A stretch of DNA of 13,130 bases from an uncultured Oscillospiraceae bacterium (GCA_910577915.1 CAJTOM010000069.1:1-13130); one strand, 5' to 3'; shown: positions 1-7,026, numbered from the stretch's first letter. Made by a program: numbers and translations. The notes: generated by a model from the letters alone, not told the origin.

Positions 1-2
1 GC

Positions 3-719
3 ACCGGGTGTCAGGAGCTCAAGTGGCCCCTGGTGCTGCGTTACGTAGGGCTGGTCAAGTCCATCGCATTGCAGGTGCGGGGGGTCTACAGCAGCTTCGC
101 CCAGGTGGATGACATCATCAACGAGGGCGTGCTGGCCCTGGTGGGGGCCCTGGATAAGTTTGACCCCGACAAGGGCATCAAGTTTGAGACCTTCGTCTCC
201 AAGCGCATCCGGGGGGCCATCATCGACCTGGCCCGCCGCCAGGACTGGGTGCCCCGCAGCGTGCGGCGCAAGGCTCGGGAGATCGACCAGGCCAGCGCGG
301 AGCTGTACGCCGAGCTGGGGCGCTACCCCACCGACGAGGAGATCGCCGGGCGGCTGGGGGTCACCAGCCAGCAGTACCAGGAGGATTTGGCCAACGCGTC
401 GCTGTGCAATCTTTTGAGCCTGGACTCCGTCTTCGACGACCAGGAGCAGGGGGGGCCGGACGTGGCGGATCACGACGCCTCCGGCCGGCCCGAGGACACC
501 CTGCTGCGCAGGGAGCTGCTGGACACCCTGACGGAGGGCATCACCTCCCTGCGGGAGAACGAGCAGCTGGTCATTTCCCTGTACTACCGGAAAAACCTCA
601 GCATGAAGGAGATCGCCCAGGTGATGGAGGTCAGCGAGCCCCGCATCTCCCAGATCCACTCCCGGGCCATCCAGAAGCTGAAGCTGTATATGAACCGCTA
701 CATGAGCGGGGAGCGGTAG
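3..719 (+). CDS. fliA: Flagellar RNA polymerase sigma factor (sigma-28, FliA/SigD family), 5' end missing
   Basis: Sigma factor that directs RNA polymerase to late flagellar and chemotaxis promoters. The reading frame is open from nt 3 to the stop at 717-719 (238 residues), so the true start lies before the window. A GTG at 33 would give 228 residues but would cut into the conserved region 2 helix (LVLRYVGLVKSIA), so I treat it as internal. Region 2 is visible as DDIINEGVLALVGALDKFDP followed by KFETFVSKRIRGAIID and the DWVPRSVRRKAREI block, which is diagnostic of FliA/SigD/WhiG sigmas. Region 3 (ELGRYPTDEEIAGRLGV) and region 4 with its helix-turn-helix (LSMKEIAQVMEVSEPRISQI) follow. The family length is about 250 residues, so only about 15-20 are missing. 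The next gene starts 30 nt downstream, consistent with one motility operon. Family assignment is confident; which promoters it serves is inferred. Confidence 0.93.
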   Translation, partial: TGCQELKWPLVLRYVGLVKSIALQVRGVYSSFAQVDDIINEGVLALVGALDKFDPDKGIKFETFVSKRIRGAIIDLARRQDWVPRSVRRKAREIDQASAELYAELGRYPTDEEIAGRLGVTSQQYQEDLANASLCNLLSLDSVFDDQEQGGPDVADHDASGRPEDTLLRRELLDTLTEGITSLRENEQLVISLYYRKNLSMKEIAQVMEVSEPRISQIHSRAIQKLKLYMNRYMSGER

Positions 720-749
720 AGAGCCGCGCCCGCGAGAGGAGGAACCCAC

Positions 750-1502
750 ATGTTCAAAGGCTTTTACAATCTCACCTCCGCCATGCTCTCCCATGGGCGC
801 CGGCTGGACGTGGTGTCCCACAACATGACCAACATCTCCACCGCTGGCTACAAGGCCCAGCGGTATACCGACAGCACCTTCCAGGAGGTTATGATCAGCC
901 GGGTGGGCAACAAGGACAAGAGCCGGAGCACTGAGCTGGGGATGGAGAGCTACATACTGGCTCCCAGCCAGCTCTACACCGACTACGAGCAGGGCGCTCC
1001 CGAGGAGACCGGCCTGCCCCTGGATTTCTGCATCCAGGGCGAGGGCTTTTTCGCCATCAACCGGGATGGCCAGATCGGCTACACCCGCTCCGGCAGCTTC
1101 ACCCTGGACGATGAGGGCTACCTGACCCTGGCGGGCCAGGGCCGGGTGCTGGACGACGAGGGCCAGGCCATCCAACTGCCCACCGACAAGCTCTATGTGG
1201 ACCAGACCGGGGGCATTTACAGCGAGATCAGCCGCAACTACCTGGCCACCCTGGGGGTCTACTCCTTCCCGGACAACGGGGCTCTGGAGCAGAATGACCG
1301 GGGGCTTTTCACCGGCGGCGGGGCCGCCATCAGCGAGAATTACACCATTCTCCACGGCGCGGTGGAGCGCTCCAATGTGAACATGGTCCAGGAGATGGTC
1401 TCCATGATGACCACCCAGCGCGCCCTCCAGAGCGCGGCCCAGATGAGCCGTATTTACGACCAGGTCATCACCCGCGCCACCAGCGAGCTGGGCAGAATCT
1501 AA
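750..1502 (+). CDS. flgF: Flagellar hook-basal body protein, FlgF/FlhO-like rod protein
   Basis: Predicted distal/proximal rod subunit of the flagellar basal body, exported by the flagellar type III system and so lacking a cleavable signal peptide. The 250-residue protein has the N-terminal flagellar rod signature (residues about 5-35: LTSAMLSHGRRLDVVSHNMT, then NISTAGYKAQR). A central GEGFFAINRDGQIGYTRSGSF block is typical of the FlgG family, and the C-terminal rod domain includes VERSNVNMVQEMVSMMTTQRA. The N-terminus and C-terminus resemble Bacillus subtilis FlhO more than FlgG, so I give it the FlgF position with caution. The start at 750 is supported by AGAGGAGG at 735-742. It sits between the sigma gene and a second rod paralogue, the usual pairing of these proteins. 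Confidence 0.88.
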   Translation: MFKGFYNLTSAMLSHGRRLDVVSHNMTNISTAGYKAQRYTDSTFQEVMISRVGNKDKSRSTELGMESYILAPSQLYTDYEQGAPEETGLPLDFCIQGEGFFAINRDGQIGYTRSGSFTLDDEGYLTLAGQGRVLDDEGQAIQLPTDKLYVDQTGGIYSEISRNYLATLGVYSFPDNGALEQNDRGLFTGGGAAISENYTILHGAVERSNVNMVQEMVSMMTTQRALQSAAQMSRIYDQVITRATSELGRI

Positions 1503-1508
1503 ATCGAA

Positions 1509-1535
1509 CGGAGGCGCCCGGGGGGCGCCGGTCCG
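1509..1535 (+). other. Intergenic hairpin between the two rod-protein genes
   Basis: GGCGCCC (1513-1519) pairs with GGGCGCC (1523-1529) around a GGG loop. CGGA (1509-1512) can pair with TCCG (1532-1535) across a two-base bulge, giving an 11-bp stem. There is no T-run after it, so it is not a standard intrinsic terminator. It could stabilise mRNA ends or adjust relative expression of the two genes; no function is established. Confidence 0.5.
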
Positions 1536-1561
1536 CAGCAGAGAACAAGGGAGGCCACCAC

Positions 1562-2326
1562 ATGAACATGTCCTTTTACAGCGCCGCGGTGGGCGCGTAC
1601 CAGCAGAATCTGCGCATGCAGGTCCAGGGCAACAACATCGCCAATGTGAACACCCAGGGCTTCCGGGCGGAGCGGGCCGCCTTCGGCCAGCTGATGAACC
1701 GGAATGTCAACGGCATCGACGGGGAGCAGCTGCCCAAGGGTACCGGCACCCGGATGATCCAAGCCACGGTGGATTTCTCCAGCCGGGGCTATATGGACAC
1801 CGGGCGGAACTTCGATTTCGCCATCAACGGGGACGGCTTTTTCGCTCTCTTCGATCCCGCTACCAGGGAGATCTCCTACACGCGGGACGGCTCCTTCTAC
1901 TCCAGGGAGTTTCTCATCCCTCCCGCTGAGGACGCCGTACCCGAGAAGGACGGGGAGGAGCCCCAGCCCACCTCGGTCTGGCGGCTGAGCGACAACGAGG
2001 GGCGCTGCGTGCTGGACCCCCAAGGCAATTTCATCGTCATCGATCAGGATAACCTGATGGCCCCCCTGACCCTGGGCGTATTTGACTTCGCCATCCACGA
2101 GGGGATGGAGCACGCCGACAGCTCCCGGTTTTTGCCCACGGAGCGCAACGGCCAGCTCTACCTGGGCACCGGCGAGGTGAAGCGGGGGATGCTGGAGATG
2201 AGCAACGTGGACATCACCACGGAGTTTATCAAGGTCATCGAATCCCAGCGGGCCTACGGCTATGCCCTGAAGATGATGCAGACCTCGGATGAGATTGAGA
2301 CCACCATCAACGGACTGAGAAGCTAG
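1562..2326 (+). CDS. flgG: Flagellar hook-basal body protein, FlgG/FlhP-like distal rod protein
   Basis: Second rod-family protein (254 residues), predicted to build the distal rod under the hook. The N-terminal rod motif is clear (SAAVGAYQQNLRMQVQGNNI followed by ANVNTQGFRAER), then a FlgG-like core (YMDTGRNFDFAINGDGFFAL) and a textbook C-terminal domain (MLEMSNVDITTEFIKVIESQ, then RAY). Between YTRDGSF and the following beta-rich segment there is an unusual acidic, proline-rich stretch of roughly 25-30 residues (PPAEDAVPEKDGEEPQP), likely a surface loop specific to this lineage. The start at 1562 has AAGGGAGG at 1547-1554; a second in-frame ATG at 1568 is also possible. It is 59 nt downstream of the first rod gene and 21 nt upstream of cheC, so the genes are probably co-transcribed. 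The split between FlgF and FlgG identity is inferred from resemblance. Confidence 0.88.
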   Translation: MNMSFYSAAVGAYQQNLRMQVQGNNIANVNTQGFRAERAAFGQLMNRNVNGIDGEQLPKGTGTRMIQATVDFSSRGYMDTGRNFDFAINGDGFFALFDPATREISYTRDGSFYSREFLIPPAEDAVPEKDGEEPQPTSVWRLSDNEGRCVLDPQGNFIVIDQDNLMAPLTLGVFDFAIHEGMEHADSSRFLPTERNGQLYLGTGEVKRGMLEMSNVDITTEFIKVIESQRAYGYALKMMQTSDEIETTINGLRS

Positions 2327-2347
2327 ACGAGGGGGTAGGATATAGCG

Positions 2348-2965
2348 ATGAAGAAATTCGAAGAGCTGAGCTCCCTGGAGATCGACACCCTGCGGGAGAT
2401 TGGCAGCATCGGCACCGGCAACGCAGCTACGGCGCTGTCCACCCTGCTGGGCAGGGAGGTGCGCATCACCCTGCCGGAGGTGCGCTTTATGGACTACAAC
2501 GAGGCCATCGACTGGATGGGCGGGCCGGAGGAGGTCACCGCCGGCGTGCTGGTGGGCATGAGCGGCCAGATGAGCGGCATCCTGCTGGCGGTACAGCAGC
2601 TGGAGTTTATCAACATCGTGCTGGAGAGCATGCTGGGGGAGCCCATCAAGGAGTACGCGGATCTGGACGAGCTGCGCCAGTCCACCCTGGTGGAGGTGGG
2701 CAACATTATGATCTCCACCTTTATCAACGCCCTCTCGGGGCTGTCGGACATCTCCGTCAATCTGACGGTGCCCGCCTTTGCGGTGGATATGCAGGGGGCG
2801 ATCCTCTCTGTCCCCATGGCGGAGTACGGCGGCATGAGCGATTATGTCATGAATATTGCCGGGAATTTCACCTGTGACGGCAGAAAGGTTCCCTGCCATC
2901 TGCTGCTCTCACCGGATCTCCGGTCTCTCAACTTCTTATTAAAGAAACTAGGCGTTGCGGAATGA
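2348..2965 (+). CDS. cheC: CheC, CheY-P phosphatase of chemotaxis
   Basis: CheC removes phosphate from CheY-P and also binds CheD to feed back on receptor adaptation in Firmicutes and Thermotoga. The family carries two pseudosymmetric active sites of the form D/S-xxx-E-xx-N-x22-P. The second is intact here: S112, E116, N119 and P142 (STLVEVGN). The first reads D13, E17, then Ser20 where Asn is expected (DTLREIGS), with P43 retained. The codon is AGC, one base from AAC. This site is therefore probably weakened or dead, leaving a single working phosphatase site. The length of 205 residues is normal for CheC. The stop overlaps the cheD start by 4 nt (ATGA at 2962-2965), which implies translational coupling and stoichiometric CheC-CheD production. 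Assignment is confident; the loss of site one is inferred from motif comparison. Confidence 0.93.
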   Translation: MKKFEELSSLEIDTLREIGSIGTGNAATALSTLLGREVRITLPEVRFMDYNEAIDWMGGPEEVTAGVLVGMSGQMSGILLAVQQLEFINIVLESMLGEPIKEYADLDELRQSTLVEVGNIMISTFINALSGLSDISVNLTVPAFAVDMQGAILSVPMAEYGGMSDYVMNIAGNFTCDGRKVPCHLLLSPDLRSLNFLLKKLGVAE

Positions 2966-3441
2966 GCGAGAAAATAACGGTTGGAATCGCGGACATGAAG
3001 CTGGCCAAGGGCTCGGGGATCCTGATTACCTACGCCCTGGGCTCCTGCATCGGTCTGTGCTTTCATGACCAGCGGCTGAATTTGGGGGCGCTGCTGCACA
3101 TCATGCTGCCCCTGAATATGGAGGCGGGCCGGAAGAATCCGCTGAAATACGCGGATACCGGCATCCGGGAGACGCTGCGGCAGATGGAGGCGAAGGGGGC
3201 CTCCAGAGGCCGGATTACGGTGAAGATCGCCGGCGGGGCCAAGATGTTCGAGGTCAAAGGCGGCAATCTGGGAAACATCGGCCAGCGGAATATTGAGAGC
3301 GTCCACACCATACTGCGCCAGGAGGGCATCCGCCTGCTGGCGGAGGACGTGGGGGGCAATGTGGCCCGCACGCTGCTCTTCGACGTGGTCAGCGGCCAGG
3401 GCTGCATCCGGTCCTACGGCCGGCAGGACGTCCTGTTCTGA
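2962..3441 (+). CDS. cheD: CheD, chemoreceptor glutamine deamidase
   Basis: CheD converts specific glutamines of methyl-accepting chemotaxis proteins to glutamate and partners with CheC for adaptation. The 159-residue protein has the catalytic triad at the expected places: Cys29 in TYALGSCIGLC, His46 in LLHIMLP and Thr23, matching the Cys27/His44/Thr21 arrangement known from Thermotoga CheD. Other family blocks are present: KIAGGAKMF, GNLGNIGQRN and DVVSGQGCIRSYGRQDV. The start overlaps the cheC stop; no separate strong ribosome binding site is needed if translation is coupled. Cytoplasmic. Confidence 0.95.
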   Translation: MSEKITVGIADMKLAKGSGILITYALGSCIGLCFHDQRLNLGALLHIMLPLNMEAGRKNPLKYADTGIRETLRQMEAKGASRGRITVKIAGGAKMFEVKGGNLGNIGQRNIESVHTILRQEGIRLLAEDVGGNVARTLLFDVVSGQGCIRSYGRQDVLF

Positions 3442-3494
3442 ATCATACATGGCGCGGGTCAGGCGAATTTAATTGTAGATAGGAGTGTCAAAAC

Positions 3495-4433
3495 ATGGCT
3501 GAGACGCATGAGAACCAGATTCTGCTGGAGTCCGGTACCAACGAAATTGAGATCATGGAATTTACCATCGACGGGAACCTCTACGGCATCAATGTGGCGA
3601 AGGTGCGGGAGATCCTGATTTCCGCCCCGGTGAAGCACATGCCCCACGCCCACCCGGCGGTGGAGGGCATCTTCAAGCCCCGGGACGCGGTCATCACGGT
3701 GGTGGACCTGCCCAAGTATCTCAACGGCGAGTCGGACAACAAGGGAGTCAAGGACCTCTTTATCATCACCAACTTCAACAAGATGTACATCGCCTTCCGG
3801 GTCCACAGCGTGGTGCGCATCAGCCGCATCTCCTGGACCGACATCCAGAAGCCGGATAAGACCGTCTCCGGCGGGGCGGAGGGCGTGGCCACCGGCATCG
3901 CCCAGTGCGGCGAGGATCTGGTGACCATCCTGGACTTCGAGCGCATCGTGGCGGAGATCGCCCCGGAGACCTCCATCCAGATCGAGGAGATCGACTCCCT
4001 GGGCCCCCGGTCCCGCAACGACCAGCCCATCTGGGTGGCGGAGGACTCCATCCTGCTGAGCAAAATGATCGAGACCTCCCTGCGCAAGGCGGGGTATGTC
4101 AACCTGCGGATGTTCTCCAACGGCCGGGAGCTGTGGGAGGCCCTCAATGGGATTCCCGTCAGCCGTGACCTCCATGAGGACGTGGCCCTGATCATCACCG
4201 ACATCGAGATGCCCCAGATGGACGGACACCGGCTGACCAAGCTGGTCAAGGATAACCACCGCTTCAACTGCATCCCCTTGATCATCTTCTCCTCCCTCAT
4301 CAGTGAGGAGATGCGCATCAAGGGCCGCCAGCTGGGGGCCGACGAGCAGCTGACGAAGCCGGAGATTGGCCATCTGGTGGACGTGATGGATCACCTGCTG
4401 GTTAAGGCGGCCCAGGCGAAGGCAGGCAAATAG
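3495..4433 (+). CDS. cheV: CheV, CheW-receiver coupling protein
   Basis: CheV joins a CheW-like coupling domain to a phosphorylatable receiver domain. It links receptors to the kinase CheA and damps signalling when phosphorylated. Residues about 17-155 form the CheW domain (EIMEFTIDGNLYGINVAKVREI at its start, VATGIAQCGEDLVTILDFE near its end). Residues about 178-305 form the receiver, with acidic pocket E183/D184, phosphoacceptor D236 (ITDIEMPQMDGH), conserved Ser266/267 and Lys288 (TKPE), so it looks active. The length of 312 residues fits CheV (about 300). AGGAG at 3481-3485 supports the start. The 53-nt gap after cheD shows no convincing promoter. The next gene starts 14 nt downstream with its ribosome binding site touching the cheV stop, so the two are coupled. 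Confidence 0.95.
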   Translation: MAETHENQILLESGTNEIEIMEFTIDGNLYGINVAKVREILISAPVKHMPHAHPAVEGIFKPRDAVITVVDLPKYLNGESDNKGVKDLFIITNFNKMYIAFRVHSVVRISRISWTDIQKPDKTVSGGAEGVATGIAQCGEDLVTILDFERIVAEIAPETSIQIEEIDSLGPRSRNDQPIWVAEDSILLSKMIETSLRKAGYVNLRMFSNGRELWEALNGIPVSRDLHEDVALIITDIEMPQMDGHRLTKLVKDNHRFNCIPLIIFSSLISEEMRIKGRQLGADEQLTKPEIGHLVDVMDHLLVKAAQAKAGK

Positions 4434-4447
4434 GGAGGAGTCCGCTG

Positions 4448-5743
4448 ATGGCTAACAGACAGACCAACAAATATATCGTTCGCCAGCCCATCAAGGATTT
4501 GCATGGCAAAAACCTGGGCTACGAGATCCGCTACGCGGGGGAGAGCAGCGCCTACGAGAGCGGGGAGGGCCAGGACTTTGCCGCCGCAGATACCATCTAC
4601 AATTTTCTCATCCAGAACACCGACAAGAGCTTCAAGGGCGTGCGCAACTTTATGACCTTCACCACCAACCTGCTGATGAAGAAGACGCCCAAGCTCTTCA
4701 GCCCGGAGGATCTGGTGATCCAGGTGGACGACAGCGTTATTATCCACCCCCTGGCCATGCACTTCGTGGAGCGCTACGCCAAGGACGGGTATAAGGTGGC
4801 GGTCAATGAGTTCCAGTTCTCCCCCCGGTATATCTCCATTCTGGACCGCTTCGACTATATCAAGATCAACTTCCACACCAACTCCGACGCCAGCATCCGC
4901 AACATCGTGGAGATGGCCCACAGTATGGGCAAGCAGTGCGTGGCCACCGGGGTGGATGATGAGGAGCTCTACCAGCGGGCCCACATCATGGAGGTGGATG
5001 CCATGGAGGGGCGGTATGTGGCGGAGCAGATGTTTACTGCCGTCCACTCCAGCAGCTACCTCCAGAGCAACTTCTTCCGGCTGATGGTGGCTATCACCAA
5101 GGATGAGCCGGACATCGAGGAGATTGAGCAGATCATCGCGATGGACGCCACGCTGACCTACAGCCTGCTGCGGATCGTCAACTCCGCATACTTCGCCCTG
5201 CGCAACCGGGCCACGGAGGTCCACCAGGCGATTGTGGTTCTGGGCCTGGGACAGTTGCGCCAGTGGATCTATCTGATGGGCTCGGGGGTCTCGGGGGGCG
5301 GCTTTGATGAGAACCAGGCGGAATTTTTGAAGCTCTCCTTCACCAGAGGCTCCTTTGCCAGTGAGCTGATGAAGCTGGCCAAGAATATGCCCATCTCTAA
5401 GAACGAGGCCTACCTCATGGGCATGTTCTCCACCCTCAACTACCTGATCGCCGCGCCGATGGAGGAGATTCTGGCGGAGATTCCCGTCAACCAGGCCATC
5501 AAGGACGCGCTGCTGCTCCACGAGGGCCGCTGCGGTATGCTCTATGACCTGATCCTCAGCTACGAGCGGGCCGACTGGGCGGAGATCAGCCGCCTGGCCC
5601 AGGAGCTGGCCATCCCCCAGGACGTGCTGACCGACAGCTACTTCAAGTGCCTGGATGAGGTCGATACTGTCTGGCGGCAGCTGATGGAGGTGGGAGAGGA
5701 TCCCGCCCCCGCCTCCCCCGCGCCGGCGGAGGCGGAGAGCTGA
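4448..5743 (+). CDS. EAL-HDOD (YuxH-type) signalling protein with degenerate EAL domain
   Basis: The 431-residue cytoplasmic protein has an N-terminal EAL-like domain (about 8-200) and a C-terminal HDOD domain (about 205-400), the architecture of YuxH and related proteins near motility genes. The EAL fold is recognisable (RQPIKDLHGKNLGYEIRY, FTTNLLM, IKINF), but residues needed for cyclic-di-GMP hydrolysis are replaced. The usual Glu of the LEITE block is Gln92 (VIQVDDS), the DD of the DDFG motif is N120-E121 (VAVNEFQF), and the Glu of VAEGVE is Thr167 (VATGVD). It is thus probably a non-enzymatic sensor or scaffold. The HDOD part shows IIAMDATLTYSLLRIVNSAY followed by AIVVLGLGQLRQW. A Pro/Ala tail (417-431) is probably flexible. 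GGGAGGAG at 4433-4440 overlaps the cheV stop, so it belongs to the same operon. Its role in motility is inferred from context. Confidence 0.88.
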   Translation: MANRQTNKYIVRQPIKDLHGKNLGYEIRYAGESSAYESGEGQDFAAADTIYNFLIQNTDKSFKGVRNFMTFTTNLLMKKTPKLFSPEDLVIQVDDSVIIHPLAMHFVERYAKDGYKVAVNEFQFSPRYISILDRFDYIKINFHTNSDASIRNIVEMAHSMGKQCVATGVDDEELYQRAHIMEVDAMEGRYVAEQMFTAVHSSSYLQSNFFRLMVAITKDEPDIEEIEQIIAMDATLTYSLLRIVNSAYFALRNRATEVHQAIVVLGLGQLRQWIYLMGSGVSGGGFDENQAEFLKLSFTRGSFASELMKLAKNMPISKNEAYLMGMFSTLNYLIAAPMEEILAEIPVNQAIKDALLLHEGRCGMLYDLILSYERADWAEISRLAQELAIPQDVLTDSYFKCLDEVDTVWRQLMEVGEDPAPASPAPAEAES

Positions 5744-5864
5744 GAGAGCCGGCGGCCATAAGCCTCGGTATGCGCAGCCGGAGAATGCCGGATAGGCGGA
5801 GCGTTTTCTCCCAGAGGGGGAAAGGGACCGTCCGGACGGCGGGCGGCGGTTGTGAATACAGATC

Positions 5865-5905
5865 CAACACCCTCTGACGGCAGCCCGCTGTGTCAGAGGG
5901 TGTTG
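5865..5905 (+). terminator. Strong stem-loop downstream of the motility operon, possible terminator
   Basis: A perfect 14-bp stem is formed by 5865-5878 (CAACACCCTCTGAC) and 5892-5905, with a 13-nt loop. It lies about 120 nt after the last motility gene, the usual place for operon termination or 3'-end protection. The downstream sequence (GCCATGGGCGGGTTTCTAT) is not a proper U-tract, so intrinsic termination is uncertain. It could instead be a dispersed repeat or an RNA 3'-end stabiliser. Confidence 0.4.
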
Positions 5906-6065
5906 CCATGGGCGGGTTTCTATATGCGGTTGTCAAGGTACGCTCTGTGCGGTCTTCTTGACCCTGCCGCACGCGGCCCGGTACCAGGCCTAGTCGCACT
6001 TACTTTCGGACTTGGTTACCGCGGTGGTGGTGCTCCCTACATGTGGGGGATCAAAACAGGAAGAA

Positions 6066-6085
6066 GTTGCACGGGGGCGTGCAAC
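6066..6085. other. Perfect 8-bp hairpin upstream of the sigma-A promoter
   Basis: GTTGCACG (6066-6073) and CGTGCAAC (6078-6085) form a perfect stem with a GGGG loop, ending 39 nt before the -35 box of the phosphatase promoter. No U-tract follows on the plus strand. It could be an operator half-site pair, the end of an RNA from upstream, or chance. Confidence 0.4.
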
Positions 6086-6124
6086 CGGCATAAAATTTGA
6101 TGGGCGCAGGTGCGGGAATGCAAA

Positions 6125-6152
6125 TTGACATTTGGAAAATTAGGGATATAAT
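6125..6152 (+). promoter_or_regulatory. Near-consensus sigma-A promoter for the HAD phosphatase gene
   Basis: TTGACA (6125-6130) and TATAAT (6147-6152) are both perfect matches to the housekeeping boxes, separated by 16 nt inside a locally AT-rich patch. Transcription would begin near 6159, giving a leader of about 80 nt before the start codon at 6242. That leader includes the 12-bp palindrome AGCCGGCCGGCT at 6192-6203. Confidence 0.82.
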
Positions 6153-6241
6153 AGAGTCGATTGACATGGGAAGCGGCGCTGCGGCTTCTCAAGCCGGCCG
6201 GCTATAGAGATGAACGACACAGAGACGAGGAGGTCGGGGCC

Positions 6242-6904
6242 ATGCTGCGGGCGGTGGTTTTTGATTTGGATGGGACGCTGCTGGATACGATTCCGGACAT
6301 CGCCGGGGCGCTGAACCGGGCGCTGGCCGCCCAGGGGCTGCCCACCCACCCGGTGCGGACCTGCGCGGGGTTCGTGGGCGGCGGCATCCGGGAGGCGGTG
6401 AAAAAGGCCGCGCCGCCGGACGCCTCCGAGGAGATCCTCCAGGCCATTTTGGACGGGTACCGGGGTGACTACGTGGCCCACTGCACGGAGAAGACCGTCT
6501 GTTACCCCGGCGTGCCGGAGCTGCTGGAGGGCTTGGTCCGGCAGGGGCTGGCGCTGGGGGTGCTCAGCAACAAGACGGAGGGCACCGTGCGCAAGATCGT
6601 CCGGCACTTCTTTCCGGACGTCCCCTTCCGCTGCGTCTTCGGCCGGACCGAGGACCGGCCCCTGAAGCCGGACCCGGCCGCCGCCGCGCCGGTGCTGGCC
6701 GTGCTGCCCTTCCCCGCCGGGGAGATGGCCTACGTGGGGGACAGCGGCACGGACATGCGTTTCGCCAGGGAGGTGGGCATGGTCCCCGCCGCCGCCCCGT
6801 GGGGCTACCGCAGCCGGGAGGAGCTGGTGGCGCAGGGGGCGGTTTTGACGCCGGAGAATCCGGTGGAGCTGCTGCGTATGCTGCTGGCGGAGGCCGGCGC
6901 GTAG
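6242..6904 (+). CDS. HAD-superfamily phosphatase, phosphoglycolate phosphatase-like
   Basis: Cytoplasmic haloacid dehalogenase family hydrolase that probably removes phosphate from a small metabolite. The four HAD motifs are present: nucleophile D8 and acid D10 in VFDLDGT, S109 in GVLSNKTEG, K142 in LKPDP, and the metal-binding D167/D171 in YVGDSGTDM. The cap insert between motifs I and II is of the small helical C1 type (subfamily IA), as in Gph and PgmB. I chose ATG at 6242 because AGGAGG (6228-6233) sits 8 nt upstream. This gives 220 residues, typical for the family, with the first motif near the N-terminus. The frame is open further upstream to a TTG at 6161, but that codon is almost at the predicted transcription start and adds 27 unconserved residues. 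Substrate cannot be told from sequence; phosphoglycolate or a sugar phosphate is plausible. It is transcribed from its own promoter. Confidence 0.88.
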   Translation: MLRAVVFDLDGTLLDTIPDIAGALNRALAAQGLPTHPVRTCAGFVGGGIREAVKKAAPPDASEEILQAILDGYRGDYVAHCTEKTVCYPGVPELLEGLVRQGLALGVLSNKTEGTVRKIVRHFFPDVPFRCVFGRTEDRPLKPDPAAAAPVLAVLPFPAGEMAYVGDSGTDMRFAREVGMVPAAAPWGYRSREELVAQGAVLTPENPVELLRMLLAEAGA

Positions 6905-6944
6905 GGATTGATGCGATTCTCAGGGGAGCAGGGTAGTACCGTTA

Positions 6945-6999
6945 CCGGACAGAAATCCTGGAACCGCAATGGGTCCAGTCCCGGATGAAGGTTCTTTTT
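6945..6999 (+). terminator. Possible weak terminator after the phosphatase gene
   Basis: A nested imperfect hairpin pairs CCGGAC (6945-6950) with GTCCCGG (6978-6984), and inside it CTGGAACC (6958-6965) with GGGTCCAG (6971-6978, one mismatch); the two pairings share base 6978. A run of five T follows at 6995-6999, farther away than in a typical intrinsic terminator. Confidence is therefore low. Confidence 0.28.
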
Positions 7000-7000
7000 G

Positions 7001-7026
7001 CTGCGTTTTCTTGCAAGAAAACGCAG
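7001..7026. repeat. 26-bp perfect palindrome in the prfC upstream region
   Basis: Half-site CTGCGTTTTCTTG (7001-7013) is followed directly by its exact reverse complement (7014-7026). The arms have no U-tract after them on either strand (the T-run is on the 5' side), so it is not a normal terminator. It overlaps the possible -35 region of a prfC promoter, which would suit an operator. Alternatively it is a copy of a dispersed palindromic repeat. Confidence 0.7.

Larger units (their letters stand above)
5744..6124. other. Non-coding, hairpin-rich interval between the motility operon and the phosphatase gene
   Basis: I see no convincing gene here. The interval holds several inverted repeats: TTTCTCCC/GGGGGAAA at 5805-5823, the palindrome CCGTCCGGACGG at 5828-5839, a long stem at 5865-5905, GTGCGG/CCGCAC at 5947-5972, and a perfect GTTGCACG/CGTGCAAC stem at 6066-6085. 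A plus-frame ORF at 5852-6100 has no ribosome binding site and is probably spurious. Its base and codon make-up from about 5990 to 6060 (GGT, GCT, CTT codons) differ from the neighbours. The density of structure would allow a small RNA, but I recognise no known family. Confidence 0.5.

Noticed and set aside
1499..2899. Long minus-strand ORF (466 codons) opposite the rod gene and cheC
   Set aside because: Antisense shadow of GC-rich plus-strand genes; the translation is His/Gly/Leu-biased with no domain, and the plus strand has clear proteins.
5852..6100. Plus-strand ORF of 82 codons with a short stretch reminiscent of NlpC/P60 (GGGAPYMWG)
   Set aside because: No ribosome binding site, the ORF reads through a 14-bp hairpin, and the catalytic Cys context (DCSG) is absent. 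Kept only as a weak hint of a decayed gene.
6161..6241. N-terminal extension of the phosphatase from TTG at 6161
   Set aside because: The TTG lies at the predicted transcription start and has no Shine-Dalgarno; ATG 6242 has AGGAGG at ideal spacing and places the DxDGT motif normally.
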